NCBI GenBank assembly: GCA_046347945.1
Contig: JAXMFB010000009.1
Coordinates: 1-64,000 of the forward strand
Reading direction: 5' to 3'
Source of the DNA: Zeimonas sp046347945
GTDB lineage: Bacteria > Pseudomonadota > Gammaproteobacteria > Burkholderiales > Burkholderiaceae_E
Length of the DNA stretch: 64,000 nucleotides
Part shown: positions 15,405 to 24,950 of the stretch, piece after piece
Layout: each line of letters opens with the position of its first letter
How positions within the stretch are numbered: the stretch's first letter is position 1
Position numbers and translations under genes: made by a program
The notes under the pieces: generated by a model
Told to the model about the DNA's origin: nothing
Databases searched by the model: none
What the model saw: only the letters and a program-made list of their open reading frames with translations

Positions 15405-17188
15405 GCCGGCCCCCGGAAGATCGACAGGTCGGGCTCCAGGCCCTCGTCGCGCAGCGCCTCGTAGAACTGCGGCACGTTGTTGCAGCCGGCGAAGCGCCCG
15501 CCGTATCCATCGGCCGATGCGCGCCGGTCGAAGCGGAACAGCGGTTGCATCAGCACGCGCTGCCCTTCGAGCCCGGTGAACTCGACGATCTCGACCACCC
15601 GCCGGCGCCCGTCGGCCATCCGCGCCTGGTGCACGACGACGTCGATGGCGGCCGCGATCTGCTCGCGAATCGCCAGCACCGGCATCTCGACGTCGGCCAT
15701 CAGCACCATGGTCTCGAGCCGCGAGACGACATCGCGCGGGCTGTTCGCATGCACGGTGGTGAGCGACCCGTCGTGGCCGGTGTTCATCGCCTGCAGCATG
15801 TCGATCGCCTCGCCGCCGCGACATTCGCCGACCACGATGCGATCGGGGCGCATGCGCAGCGAGTTGCGCACCAGGTCGCGGATCGTGACCTGGCCGCGAC
15901 CCTCGGCGTTGGCGGGTCGCCCCTCGAGGCTCACGCGGTGCGCGTGCGCCAGGCGCAGTTCGGCGGCGTCCTCGATCGTGACGACGCGCTCGCCCGGAGG
16001 AATGAGGTTCGACAGCAGGTTCAGCAGCGTCGTCTTGCCCGACCCGGTGCCGCCGGAGACGACGATGTTGCGACGCGCGCGAACGCAGACCGCGAGGAAG
16101 TCGAGCATCGCCTGCGACAGCGAGCCGATTCTGACCAGGTCCTGCGGCCCGTACAGGCGATGGTTGAAGCGGCGGATCGTGATCGCCGGACCGCGGATCG
16201 CCAGCGGCCCGATGACGGCATTCACGCGAGAACCGTCGGGCAGGCGCGCATCGACCATCGGCGAGCCTTCGTCGACCCGCCGTCCCACCGGCGTGACGAT
16301 GCGGTCGATCGTCGCGCGCACGGCATCCTCCCCGGTGAAGGCGGCCTGCGCGCGCTCGAGGCGCCCATCGCGCTCGACGTAGATCTCGTCGGGGGCGTTG
16401 ACCATGATCTCGGTGATCGTGTCGTCGCGCAACAGCGGCTCGAGCGGACCGAGCCCGATCGCCTCGTCGAGCACCTGGCCGACGAGCCGATCGCGGTCGA
16501 TCTCGGGCGGCAACGCCCGCTCGTCGGCGAGCAGCTCGCGCAGCAGGTGCTCGACCTGCTGCCGCAACTGCTCCACGCTCAGCTGGCGGATGTCCTGGCG
16601 ACGCAAGTCGATGGCGGCGAGCAGCCGCCGGTGCAGCAGGCGCCGCCACTCGAGGTCGGTATGGCCGGGATGGCCGAAATGACCGGGATGGCCGCCCTGG
16701 CCCGGTCGGCCGGCAGTGCCCGAATGGTCGGCGTGACCCGCATCGCCGGGAGGGTCGGCCTGGCGGGGACCGTCGGGTTGCTGCGCGGCCCCGGCGGGCT
16801 CGACGCCGGCCACCTCGTCGTTCGCCGATTGTCCCGGCGACGACGAGCGCGTGCGGCCTGCCGGGAGCGCGACGTGCGGACGGCCCGCCGCTTCTTCGGC
16901 ACGCGGGTGAACCCGCAGCCGATACCCGGCGATCGCGATCTCGTCGTCATCGCCCAGCGGCGCGTACTCGACGATGCGCTCGCCGTTGACCCAGGTGCCG
17001 CCCAGGCTGCCGCGATCGACGAGCTTGAAGCCGCGCTCGATCCGGTGGATTTCCGCGTGCAACCGGGCCACGCGCCAGCCCGCGAGACGCACGTCGCTGT
17101 CGGCCTGTCGGCCGATGCGGCTCGGAAATCGGGCGAGCCGCAGCGCGCGCGGCGTCTCGCCGTCGGCCTCGACGATGAGCGTCAGCAT
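15401..17188 (-). CDS. tadA: FHA domain fused to TadA/CpaF pilus assembly ATPase
   Basis: 595 residues from the ATG at 17188, longer than ordinary TadA (about 430-470). Residues about 1-100 are a forkhead-associated domain (RFPSRIGRQADSDVRL, then VARLHAEIHRI, then DRGSLGGTWVNGERI). A low-complexity linker (about 110-180) is rich in Gly, His, Asp and Pro (GHPGHFGHPGH). The secretion ATPase follows: Walker A SGGTGSGKTT near residue 380, the Asp/Glu box TIEDAAEL, MRPDRIVVGECRGGEA and TTVHANSPRD. The enzyme powers Flp pilus extension at the inner membrane. An N-terminal FHA domain implies docking to a phosphothreonine partner (inference). No CpaE/TadZ localisation protein is encoded nearby, and the FHA part might substitute. 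Confidence 0.9.
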   Translation of the reverse strand: MLTLIVEADGETPRALRLARFPSRIGRQADSDVRLAGWRVARLHAEIHRIERGFKLVDRGSLGGTWVNGERIVEYAPLGDDDEIAIAGYRLRVHPRAEEAAGRPHVALPAGRTRSSSPGQSANDEVAGVEPAGAAQQPDGPRQADPPGDAGHADHSGTAGRPGQGGHPGHFGHPGHTDLEWRRLLHRRLLAAIDLRRQDIRQLSVEQLRQQVEHLLRELLADERALPPEIDRDRLVGQVLDEAIGLGPLEPLLRDDTITEIMVNAPDEIYVERDGRLERAQAAFTGEDAVRATIDRIVTPVGRRVDEGSPMVDARLPDGSRVNAVIGPLAIRGPAITIRRFNHRLYGPQDLVRIGSLSQAMLDFLAVCVRARRNIVVSGGTGSGKTTLLNLLSNLIPPGERVVTIEDAAELRLAHAHRVSLEGRPANAEGRGQVTIRDLVRNSLRMRPDRIVVGECRGGEAIDMLQAMNTGHDGSLTTVHANSPRDVVSRLETMVLMADVEMPVLAIREQIAAAIDVVVHQARMADGRRRVVEIVEFTGLEGQRVLMQPLFRFDRRASADGYGGRFAGCNNVPQFYEALRDEGLEPDLSIFRGPA

Positions 17189-17189
17189 T

Positions 17190-18500
17190 TCAGTCGGCCA
17201 TCCGGACCTGCTCGCGCACCTGCTCGAGGCGCTGCGCGCTGCGCTCGATCGCCTCGCGCTGCGTCGGGCTGGCCGGCCCGACGAAGCGAGGCGTGATGAA
17301 GACGACGAGATCGGTCTTGCGGTCGCGGAACTCGCGCGAACGGAACAGCTTGCCGAGGATCGGGATCTCGCCCAGCCCGGGGACGCGATCGATCGCCTTC
17401 GACGACTCCTCGGTGAGCAGGCCTGCAATGACGAGCGTCTCGTTCTCGCGCAGGTTCACCTCGGTTTCGGCGCGCCGCTTGAGCAGGCCGGGAACGTCCT
17501 GGACCTGGATCTCGAAGTTGATCGCCGAGATCTCGGTGGCGATCTTCGCGGCGATGACGCCGGACTCGCTGGCCACCGGGCTCACGTCGAACTTGACGCC
17601 GTACTCCTTGAAGCCGACCGACACGGTGCCCAGGCCGCTTGCGAACGGCACCGGCAACTCGCCGCCCGCGATGAACCGGGCCGAGCCCCCGCTGCGGCAC
17701 GACAGGCGCGGCTCGGCCAGCACCACCGCGTCGCCGTTCTGCACCAGCAGGTTGATGATCGAGGAGATCGAGCTGGCCAGGCCCAGCACGGTGGCGAACG
17801 GCGCCACGCGCGTGCGCGCCTCGAGGCCGGCCTCGGCGGCCGCGCCGCCGGGCTGGAACGCGCGGCTGCGCTGCAGGTCTCCCAGGATGCCGAAGCTCGG
17901 CCCCTGCATGCTGCCGCTCCAGCGCACGCCGATGTCCTCGAGCAGGTCGCGGCGGATCTCGAGCATGCGCACGTCCATCTCGATCATGCGTTCGAGCCCG
18001 ACGCGGCTGATCAGGTTCACCACCTGCGGATAGCGGCGCGCGATCTCCGTCATGCGCGCGGCCTCTTCCTCGGAGAGCTCGCTGCCCTCGAGCACCACCT
18101 TGTCGCCGACGATGCGCGCACGCACGCGGCTGGAGTCACCGAGCATCGCGCGGATCTCGTCGAGCAGGCGATTGGCGTCGGCCGGCACGACGCTGATCGC
18201 GAAGCTGGTCTCGGTGCCGTCCTTGCCCCACAGGTGCAGCGTGCTCTGGCCCGCCGCCTCGGGGATGACGAGGACCTGACCGCCGTCGAGCGCGGTGGCC
18301 TGGATGACCTTGCCGTTGCCGACGGCCACCCGCTTGAGCTCGCCAGCGCGAATGAGGTGCACCTGCCCGACGTAGAGCTCGACGGGAATCGGCGGCAGCG
18401 TCGAGTCGGCCGCCGCAGCCGCGTCGCCGGGCCCCGAGGCGACGCAGCACAGCGCCGTCGCGAGCATGGCCATGCGCTGCCTTGAAGTGGAGCGGTTCAT
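17190..18500 (-). CDS. cpaC: Outer-membrane secretin of the Tad system (CpaC/RcpA)
   Basis: 436 residues. The ATG at 18500 overlaps the cpaB stop in an ATGA junction; an upstream alternative would run into cpaB. A signal peptide (MNRSTSRQRMAMLATALCC) is followed by a pilus-domain/BON-like region (LYVGQVHLIRAGELKRVAVG, then SELSEEEAARMTEIARRYP). The secretin domain comes next: MLEIRRDLLEDIGVRW, LAEPRLSCRSGGSARFIAGG and LRENETLVIAGLL, ending KTDLVVFITPRFV. It forms the outer-membrane channel for the Flp fibre. Length is close to that of CpaC. Order cpaB-cpaC-tadA is the usual one except that cpaE is missing between them. Confidence 0.9.
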   Translation of the reverse strand: MNRSTSRQRMAMLATALCCVASGPGDAAAAADSTLPPIPVELYVGQVHLIRAGELKRVAVGNGKVIQATALDGGQVLVIPEAAGQSTLHLWGKDGTETSFAISVVPADANRLLDEIRAMLGDSSRVRARIVGDKVVLEGSELSEEEAARMTEIARRYPQVVNLISRVGLERMIEMDVRMLEIRRDLLEDIGVRWSGSMQGPSFGILGDLQRSRAFQPGGAAAEAGLEARTRVAPFATVLGLASSISSIINLLVQNGDAVVLAEPRLSCRSGGSARFIAGGELPVPFASGLGTVSVGFKEYGVKFDVSPVASESGVIAAKIATEISAINFEIQVQDVPGLLKRRAETEVNLRENETLVIAGLLTEESSKAIDRVPGLGEIPILGKLFRSREFRDRKTDLVVFITPRFVGPASPTQREAIERSAQRLEQVREQVRMAD

Positions 18501-19516
18501 TCCGGCTTCGCCTGTCTGGTGGCCCCGGTCGGGGCGAATCGATGCAGCGACCACTCGGAGGCCGGCGCCAGGCCAGCCGGCGCGGCGGGGCCACGGGGCT
18601 CGGGGACGGCGTGAGCCTCCGAAGGCTCCGGCGCCGGCGCACGCATCGCGACCAGCGTGCCGCGCCCGCCGACGATGATCTCGGGCCCCGGAGCCGGCGG
18701 TCGCACCTGCGGCGGCAGCTCGGGCCTCGCGATGCCCAGCAGCGCATTCAGGTCGAGCGCGCGTGCGCCGAGCGGCCGCCGGTCGTCCGGGTGCCTGAGC
18801 ATGGCGGTGAGCTTGCCGGTGCGCTGCGCGACGATCAGCTGCTGCGCCTGCTCGGGCGAGACCTCGACCGTGATCGCGGTGAAGTGGCGCGGCCCGCTGC
18901 CGTCGTCGGCGCCTGCACGCACCTGTCGTCCGGTGGCCAGCACGGCGAGGTCCTGCATCAGCGTGGCCGTGACCTCCTGCGCGGGCGGCTGCCCGGGCGC
19001 AACTGGAGGACGCACGGAGAACAACAGGTCGATGCGGTCTCCGGGCTGCAGCATGCCCGACACCGAATTGACCTCGTCGACCAGGATCGACATCGCGCGG
19101 ATGCCCTGCCGGATGCGGCTGGAGAAGCTGCCGGCGTCGGACCCGACGATGGCGCCGGAAAGCAGCGGCTCGCCGCTGCGCATCGGCTGGTCGAGGCGCG
19201 AGCCGACATGGTGCTCGAAGCGCTCCGGGCGTACCGCGGTGCCGGGCAGGTAGTCTGCCGGCACCTCGCGCACGGCCATGTTCTCGGGCGCGACCAGTTC
19301 GCCGCGATCGAGGTCGCGTCGCGCCACGACGACCTCGACCATCGCCTGCTTCGGCGCGAGCCGCGCCTTCTCGACCTCGAGTCGCTCGGCGATGTACCCC
19401 CGCGCGCCGAAGACCGCGAGCGCGCCGAACGACAGCGCGACGGCGAAGAGCAACAGGCTGCGGTGGCCAAGCGTCCAGGACCAGGCCCGGCGCAGCGGAG
19501 CGATCGGCATCTTCAT
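18497..19516 (-). CDS. cpaB: Flp pilus assembly protein CpaB/RcpC
   Basis: 339 residues. One N-terminal membrane anchor (LLLFAVALSFGALAVFGARG) precedes a SAF domain (VVVARRDLDRGELVAPENMAV, then VGSRLDQPMRSGEPLL). The RcpC beta domain follows, with IRAMSILVDEVNSVSGMLQPGDRIDLL, the signature of CpaB. A Pro/Ala-rich tail closes the protein. CpaB acts in the periplasm, modulating the secretin. The gene overlaps both neighbours by 4 nt, including a small prepilin-like gene upstream. No abnormality is seen. Confidence 0.88.
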   Translation of the reverse strand: MKMPIAPLRRAWSWTLGHRSLLLFAVALSFGALAVFGARGYIAERLEVEKARLAPKQAMVEVVVARRDLDRGELVAPENMAVREVPADYLPGTAVRPERFEHHVGSRLDQPMRSGEPLLSGAIVGSDAGSFSSRIRQGIRAMSILVDEVNSVSGMLQPGDRIDLLFSVRPPVAPGQPPAQEVTATLMQDLAVLATGRQVRAGADDGSGPRHFTAITVEVSPEQAQQLIVAQRTGKLTAMLRHPDDRRPLGARALDLNALLGIARPELPPQVRPPAPGPEIIVGGRGTLVAMRAPAPEPSEAHAVPEPRGPAAPAGLAPASEWSLHRFAPTGATRQAKPE

Positions 19517-19677
19517 GGCATCGACATCGCGTGAGTGAAGCGTTCGTATCGGTCGCCGAACGCCTCGAACAGTCGCTCGAGCGGGCTGCGCGGGCCGGCG
19601 GTGAGCGCCAGGACGAAGAGCATCAGCACGATCAGGTACTCGACCATCGACTGGCCTCGCTGGGTGGAAGGAATCAT
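19513..19677 (-). CDS. 54-residue prepilin-like protein
   Basis: ATG at 19677, preceded by GGAGGCGAC; the stop overlaps the cpaB start in an ATGA junction. It encodes 54 residues beginning MIPSTQRGQSMVEYLIVLML. This is a class III prepilin leader: Gly before the cut, then QSMVEY with Glu at +5 and Tyr at +6, followed by a hydrophobic helix. After the helix comes only a short charged tail (SPLERLFEAFGDRYERF). The Glu-Tyr pair is diagnostic of Flp-type subunits. It is shorter than normal Flp pilins, so it may be a minor pilin or a regulatory pseudopilin. Codon phase and overlaps argue that it is genuine. Confidence 0.72.
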   Translation of the reverse strand: MIPSTQRGQSMVEYLIVLMLFVLALTAGPRSPLERLFEAFGDRYERFTHAMSMP

Positions 19678-19687
19678 GTCGCCTCCT

Positions 19688-20452
19688 TCATCGCGCCGAG
19701 CGGACGTGATAGACGACGACGCCGGTGCCCTGCGGCTGGGCGTGCAGCGTGACCAGCAGTTCGACGCCTGCGGCGCGGAAGAAGCGCGCGCGATCGTTGC
19801 GCCAATCGAGGTCGCGCGGCGCGCCGGGCGTCGGCACGGGGACGAAGCCCTTGCGTCCCAGGTGACGCTCGATGCGCCGCTCGGCCTCGTCGATCGAGTG
19901 CGCGAGCCGGCCGATCAGCGTATCGGCCGTGCGCGAACCGCCCTCGGCGCCATCGTGCGACGTGAGCTGGCGCACCGCCTGCGCGTCGTCGGGCAGAAGG
20001 CCCGGCAGGCCCGCCGGCAGCGTCGCGCTGCCCGCCCGTTCGCGCCACTGCGCGAGCAGGCCCTCGGTGCCGCCGCGCGCGGCGGGCCGCAGTTGCAGCG
20101 TGTCGTAGCCGCGGGCGGTGCGCCGGGACAGCACCGACCAGCCGCCGCTGTCGGCGCGCAGCACGACGGCGCCATCGCCTTCACGCCAGTGGCGCTCGAC
20201 GCGGGCCAGCGCCTCGGACGGATCGAGTCGGCTGGACACTTCGCTGACCTCCACCGCGTGGCCGGCCAGTTCGCCGCCGGGGACCACGACGCGTCGCGCG
20301 TCCAGCCCCGGGATCGGGGCCGGCGCTTCGGCGGCCCTCTCGTGCGCGCCCGCGGACAGCGAGGCCGGACCGCTCGCGGCCAGCGGCAGCGCCAGCATCA
20401 GCGCAACGCCGGAGGGCATCGCGCGACCGCGTCGACCGGCTGCCTGTTTCAT
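19688..20452 (-). CDS. Exported protein of unknown function in the Tad operon
   Basis: 254 residues, start at the ATG of an ATGA overlap at 20452. An N-terminal signal (AMPSGVALMLALPLAASGPASLSAGA) is followed by a soluble periplasmic part. I do not recognise a family. Visible features are HAVEVSEVSSRLDPSEALARVERHW and a C-terminal LLVTLHAQPQGTGVVVYHV. The first half recalls proteins in tad loci that carry a short alpha/beta repeat, but that is weak. It sits between the TadE-like gene and the mini-prepilin, so a periplasmic assembly role is likely (inference). Confidence 0.6.
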   Translation of the reverse strand: MKQAAGRRGRAMPSGVALMLALPLAASGPASLSAGAHERAAEAPAPIPGLDARRVVVPGGELAGHAVEVSEVSSRLDPSEALARVERHWREGDGAVVLRADSGGWSVLSRRTARGYDTLQLRPAARGGTEGLLAQWRERAGSATLPAGLPGLLPDDAQAVRQLTSHDGAEGGSRTADTLIGRLAHSIDEAERRIERHLGRKGFVPVPTPGAPRDLDWRNDRARFFRAAGVELLVTLHAQPQGTGVVVYHVRSAR

Positions 20453-21288
20453 GGCGCGATCCGGTCGGCCGGCACGCGGTCGACGTCGACCTGCTGCGGC
20501 GTGAACGCACCCGCGCTCGGCTCGAGCCCGGCCAGGTGCATCAGGTCGAGCGTCCAACGCGTGAGTCCGTAGCCCACGACGACCTGCGCCTGGTGCACGG
20601 GGTCGAGGCGACTGCCCTGCTCCACCCGCGACTCGACGCGCCCGGCGGCGTTTCCGTACGGGCCCGATGCGCTCCACGCGTCGGTCAGTACCGCCGTTCG
20701 CGCCAGCATCGTGAGCGGCAGCGAATCGAGTCGCGCGAGCCGTTCGTTGCCCGCTTCGCTGGGCGAGACGAGGGCCTGCACCCGCGCGTCCACGAGGCCG
20801 CCGGTCATCGACAGGCCGAATCGCGACGGCCCCGCGAGTCGGTCGAGCAGGCCGACAGCGCCACCCGCCGCGCGCCCGATCGCAGTCGAACGCCCGGCGT
20901 CGAAGCGCGGCGTGGCCAGCGCGACATCGACGTCGGCGAAGCGCTCGAGCAGCGGTTGGCCGCGCCGATCGACCCACAGCGGATTGCGCTCGGTCGTGGG
21001 CGCCGGGTCGGCAACGACGTCGTTGCTCAGGATCTCTCGATCGATGCGGCCGAAGTGCCGACGCCGGACTTCCTCGGCCAGCAGCGCGTGCGAGCCGGTG
21101 TCGGCGCACGCGCCCGGTCGCACGGTGCACTCGAACGCCAGCGTACGGGACGCGGCGATCGTCGCCTGCTGCATCGACTGGACCTTGCCGAGCAGCACCG
21201 CGAGCAACGCCAGCGGCACCAGCACCAGCGCCGCCACGAGGGTCTCGACCAGCGCCTGTCCGCGCTGGCCGCGGCGCTCAGTGCACAT
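20449..21288 (-). CDS. TadE/TadF-like pseudopilin
   Basis: 279 residues from the ATG at 21288, which overlaps the end of the TadG-like gene by 11 nt; a longer in-frame start is less likely. The leader RRGQRGQALVETLVAALVLVPLALLAV shows Gly, then QALVE with Glu at +5 and a hydrophobic helix, the TadE/TadF pattern. The rest is an exported domain without recognised motifs. Two Cys residues in FECTVRPGACADTG could form a disulphide. Such pseudopilins are processed by the prepilin peptidase and are required for Flp assembly. No peptidase gene lies in this window. Confidence 0.75.
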   Translation of the reverse strand: MCTERRGQRGQALVETLVAALVLVPLALLAVLLGKVQSMQQATIAASRTLAFECTVRPGACADTGSHALLAEEVRRRHFGRIDREILSNDVVADPAPTTERNPLWVDRRGQPLLERFADVDVALATPRFDAGRSTAIGRAAGGAVGLLDRLAGPSRFGLSMTGGLVDARVQALVSPSEAGNERLARLDSLPLTMLARTAVLTDAWSASGPYGNAAGRVESRVEQGSRLDPVHQAQVVVGYGLTRWTLDLMHLAGLEPSAGAFTPQQVDVDRVPADRIAP

Positions 21289-22639
21289 AGGCCACCGCCG
21301 CCGCGCGCTGCGCGACCGTGGGTTCGGCAAGGCGCGCCTGCCAGTACGGGTTGTACAGGCTCGCGTATTCGATACGGTCGGGCGCCCCGGGTGGCCGGCG
21401 GAAGTAGACTTCGCCGACCGCCATCGCCCAGAGGCGATTGCCCGCGAAGCGCTCGAACAGGCGCAACCGTCCGGTGCCGACGTTCAGCGCGTTGGCGGTC
21501 CGCACGTCGCGACCCTCGCTGCGCGCCAGCACGACGACCTGCGTGACCGGGAAGCGCTGGTCGGCGAGCGCGGCGTAGTCGAGTTCGCGCACGCGCTCGA
21601 TGCCGCTGTAGCGCTCGAACCCGATGTAACCATGGCCGACCATCGACGCGGCGGCCAGCCAGGTGGCGGCGCCGTTGTCCCGGGTGCGCCCCGGATTGCC
21701 GAGCACGGCGTTCAGCGGCGCGCTGTCGGTGGCCTCGGCGCTGCCCCAGCCGACCGGCAGCCACTCGCGCTGCCGGCAGCTCGAGAAGAACCGCCCGCGG
21801 CGCCGGTAGTCGTGGATCGACGCAGTGTCGACGGCCTGCCAGCGCTCGAGGTCCGGCGACATTTCGGTGCCGCCGCGCTTGCGCCAGTAGCGGAACCAGC
21901 GGCTGAAGCTGGTCGTGGTGCCGAAACACGACGACGGCAGCAGCACCAGCCGCAGGTCGTCGCGGCGCGGCCCTTTCACGAACGGATCGAGGGAATCGTT
22001 CACGACGCCCTGCAGGCGGCGGCGATCGTCGTCGCTCGCATGGCGGCGCGTGAAGCGGCCGAAAGCCCCCGAGTCGCCGAGCGCGAAGGCGAAGAAGCCG
22101 GGGTCGTTGGCCCGCGCGACCTCGTTGGCCACCGCCCCCATTCCGAAGGTATCCGCTGCGAGTTGCAGGGCCTCCTGGCTGCGCTGCAGCAGCGACTTGT
22201 AGCCGGTGCCGGGCGCGGCGCGCGCTTCGATCTCGTCGGACGCGGTGCGCTCGGTGAGGTCGCGCGCGGTCGTGGCCACCGACGCCGCGGCCGACAGCAC
22301 CGGCGCTGCCGGTGGCCAGGCAGCGGCGAGCACCCTCGCGTTGTCGGTGAAGCGTTCGAAGTACTTCGCCCACGAGGTGAGCGTGACCGCCTGTGCAACC
22401 GCCACCTCCTGGGCGACGATCGCACGATTGGAGTAGGCGTGGAAGTTCAGGACGCGGGCACGCCACACGGTGGCGCTGTAGGCCGCCGCGTCGGCGGCGT
22501 TGTTCAGCCGTTGCTTCGACGCCGATACCTGGCCGGTTCCGAACATGAAGAACAGGCCCAGCAGCCCCGCGAACATCAGCACCAGCGCGAGCACCAGCGC
22601 CTGGCCTCGCTGGCCTCGCAGTGAACGAACGCGTTTCAT
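21278..22639 (-). CDS. TadG-like pilus assembly protein
   Basis: 453 residues. The N-terminal helix RGQRGQALVLALVLMFAGLLG is followed by KQRLNNAADAAAYSATVWRAR, a block conserved in TadG/TadE-like proteins (usually NAADAAALAGA). The leader lacks Glu at +5, as in TadG, so it is probably anchored and not cleaved as a pilin. The exported part has no von Willebrand A motif (no DxSxS), unlike some TadG proteins. It is the second gene of the operon, 44 nt after the pilin gene. It probably links the fibre base to the envelope (inference). Confidence 0.75.
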   Translation of the reverse strand: MKRVRSLRGQRGQALVLALVLMFAGLLGLFFMFGTGQVSASKQRLNNAADAAAYSATVWRARVLNFHAYSNRAIVAQEVAVAQAVTLTSWAKYFERFTDNARVLAAAWPPAAPVLSAAASVATTARDLTERTASDEIEARAAPGTGYKSLLQRSQEALQLAADTFGMGAVANEVARANDPGFFAFALGDSGAFGRFTRRHASDDDRRRLQGVVNDSLDPFVKGPRRDDLRLVLLPSSCFGTTTSFSRWFRYWRKRGGTEMSPDLERWQAVDTASIHDYRRRGRFFSSCRQREWLPVGWGSAEATDSAPLNAVLGNPGRTRDNGAATWLAAASMVGHGYIGFERYSGIERVRELDYAALADQRFPVTQVVVLARSEGRDVRTANALNVGTGRLRLFERFAGNRLWAMAVGEVYFRRPPGAPDRIEYASLYNPYWQARLAEPTVAQRAAAVAYVH

Positions 22640-22683
22640 CGCAGCGGCTCCGAGTGTCGGACGTGGCAGCCCGGTGTCTCGCG

Positions 22684-22992
22684 CTAGCGGTTGTTGGCGT
22701 CGTAGTTGTCGAGCCCCTTGCGAACGTTGGCGTTGGTCGACGCGGTGGTCGCGTTGGTCTGCGCATTGCCGATCGCCGTCGAAGCGGTCTGGCCGGACAC
22801 CTCGAGCGCGAGCCCCGCCGTCTGGTTGCGGATCGTCTGCCCGAACAGCGTGTAGACGCCGATGGCCGCCACCGCGATCAGCGCAACGACGATGATGTAT
22901 TCGGTCATGCCCTGGCCGGCCAGGCGGCGAGCCTTGCCCCGCCGTGCGGGACGGGCGGCAGCAGCGAAGCGAAACGTGCGGTCTGCGTTCAT
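22684..22992 (-). CDS. flp: Flp-family type IVb pilin (major subunit candidate)
   Basis: 102 residues from the ATG at 22992, with AGGAG 6 nt upstream; an in-frame start further up lacks such a site. A long, strongly basic leader (RPARRGKARRLAG) ends at Gly, then QGMTEYIIVVALIAVAAIGVY. Glu at +5 and Tyr at +6 before a hydrophobic helix are the Flp signature. The tail is Asn/Thr/Ala rich, longer than that of canonical Flp (about 50-70 residues in total). Being first in the operon it is probably the most highly made subunit. Codon use resembles its neighbours. Confidence 0.88.
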   Translation of the reverse strand: MNADRTFRFAAAARPARRGKARRLAGQGMTEYIIVVALIAVAAIGVYTLFGQTIRNQTAGLALEVSGQTASTAIGNAQTNATTASTNANVRKGLDNYDANNR

Positions 22993-23030
22993 GTCGATCT
23001 CCTGTGCGTGTGACGAGAGGCGCACGGAGA

Positions 23031-23036
23031 TTTATA
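23031..23036 (-). promoter_or_regulatory. Possible -10 box for the Tad operon
   Basis: On the minus strand this reads TATAAA, about 38 bp upstream of the flp start codon, in otherwise very GC-rich sequence. No convincing -35 box lies 16-18 bp upstream, so an activator may be needed or the element may be chance. Confidence 0.35.
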
Positions 23037-23136
23037 GGCGCGAGCGCGCGCCGCGAACATTCGACGCAGTGCCTAGCCCTTCGGTCGATCCTCGATGGCC
23101 GTCGGAGGGCTTGCGTCGCGCACCGGACGAGACGAA

Positions 23137-23166
23137 AGAAAAGGCCGGCTCATCGCCGGCCTTTCT
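23137..23166 (-). terminator. Rho-independent terminator after isocitrate lyase
   Basis: Perfect 10-bp inverted repeat AAAGGCCGGC (23140-23149) and GCCGGCCTTT (23155-23164) with a 5-nt loop. Read leftward, the stem is followed by TTTTCTTTC, so it should end aceA transcription before the Tad operon. The other strand also has a short T-rich end. Confidence 0.75.
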
Positions 23167-23250
23167 CGACCGGGCCGGCCATGCGCCGGCCTTGCGAAAC
23201 CGCGAAGGCGGCCGCCGCGCGGCGGCCTGCCCTCGCCGAAGGTCAGCCGA

Positions 23251-24573
<1,323 letters not shown>

Positions 24574-24772
24574 GGACAGGCTCCTTGAGCGTCGTGAGTT
24601 GGAAATCGTCGCGAGCGTGGCCCGGCAACGAGCCGGGCATCGCGCGCATGGACGTCAGATTACCGAAGATGTGCGGCAACGCAACAGATATCGATCAAGG
24701 CTTTCGTGCGGTTCTTTTCGATTTTCATTCAATAGCTTGGGTCGGCTCTACCACGATGTGGAAATCATGTTA

Positions 24773-24804
24773 CCGCAATGAAAAATGAGGATGGTGCATT
24801 GCGG
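24773..24804. promoter_or_regulatory. Inverted repeat CCGCAATG / CATTGCGG
   Basis: Perfect 8-bp arms at 24773-24780 and 24797-24804 separated by 16 bp, so the arm centres are about two helical turns apart. This could bind a dimeric regulator of aceA, or be chance in an AT-rich stretch. Confidence 0.35.
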
Positions 24805-24930
24805 CGCGTCAATTTCTTATCGTGGAAAACTATTTGCTCCCACAAAAATCGACGCAGCCTGCGCCACTTGCCGCGAGGTCCGGGCGCCACCGCCCCCTGC
24901 CGGCGCGCGGATGGTTGACATCCGGACCAC

Positions 24931-24950
24931 AATGAATGAACATTCATTCA
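24931..24950. promoter_or_regulatory. FadR/FadP-like TetR-family operator
   Basis: Contains TGAATGA (24933-24939), ACAT, then TCATTCA (24944-24950), a perfect palindrome in its 7-bp arms. The outer pattern matches the TGAATGA-N4-TCATTCA box known for TetR-type fatty-acid-degradation regulators. It lies 56 bp upstream of the dehydrogenase start at 25007, where it could block transcription until an acyl-CoA binds the repressor. Confidence 0.65.

Noticed and set aside
16640..16760. CRISPR-like tandem repeats
   Set aside because: The repeats are short, imperfect and in frame inside tadA, without regular spacers.
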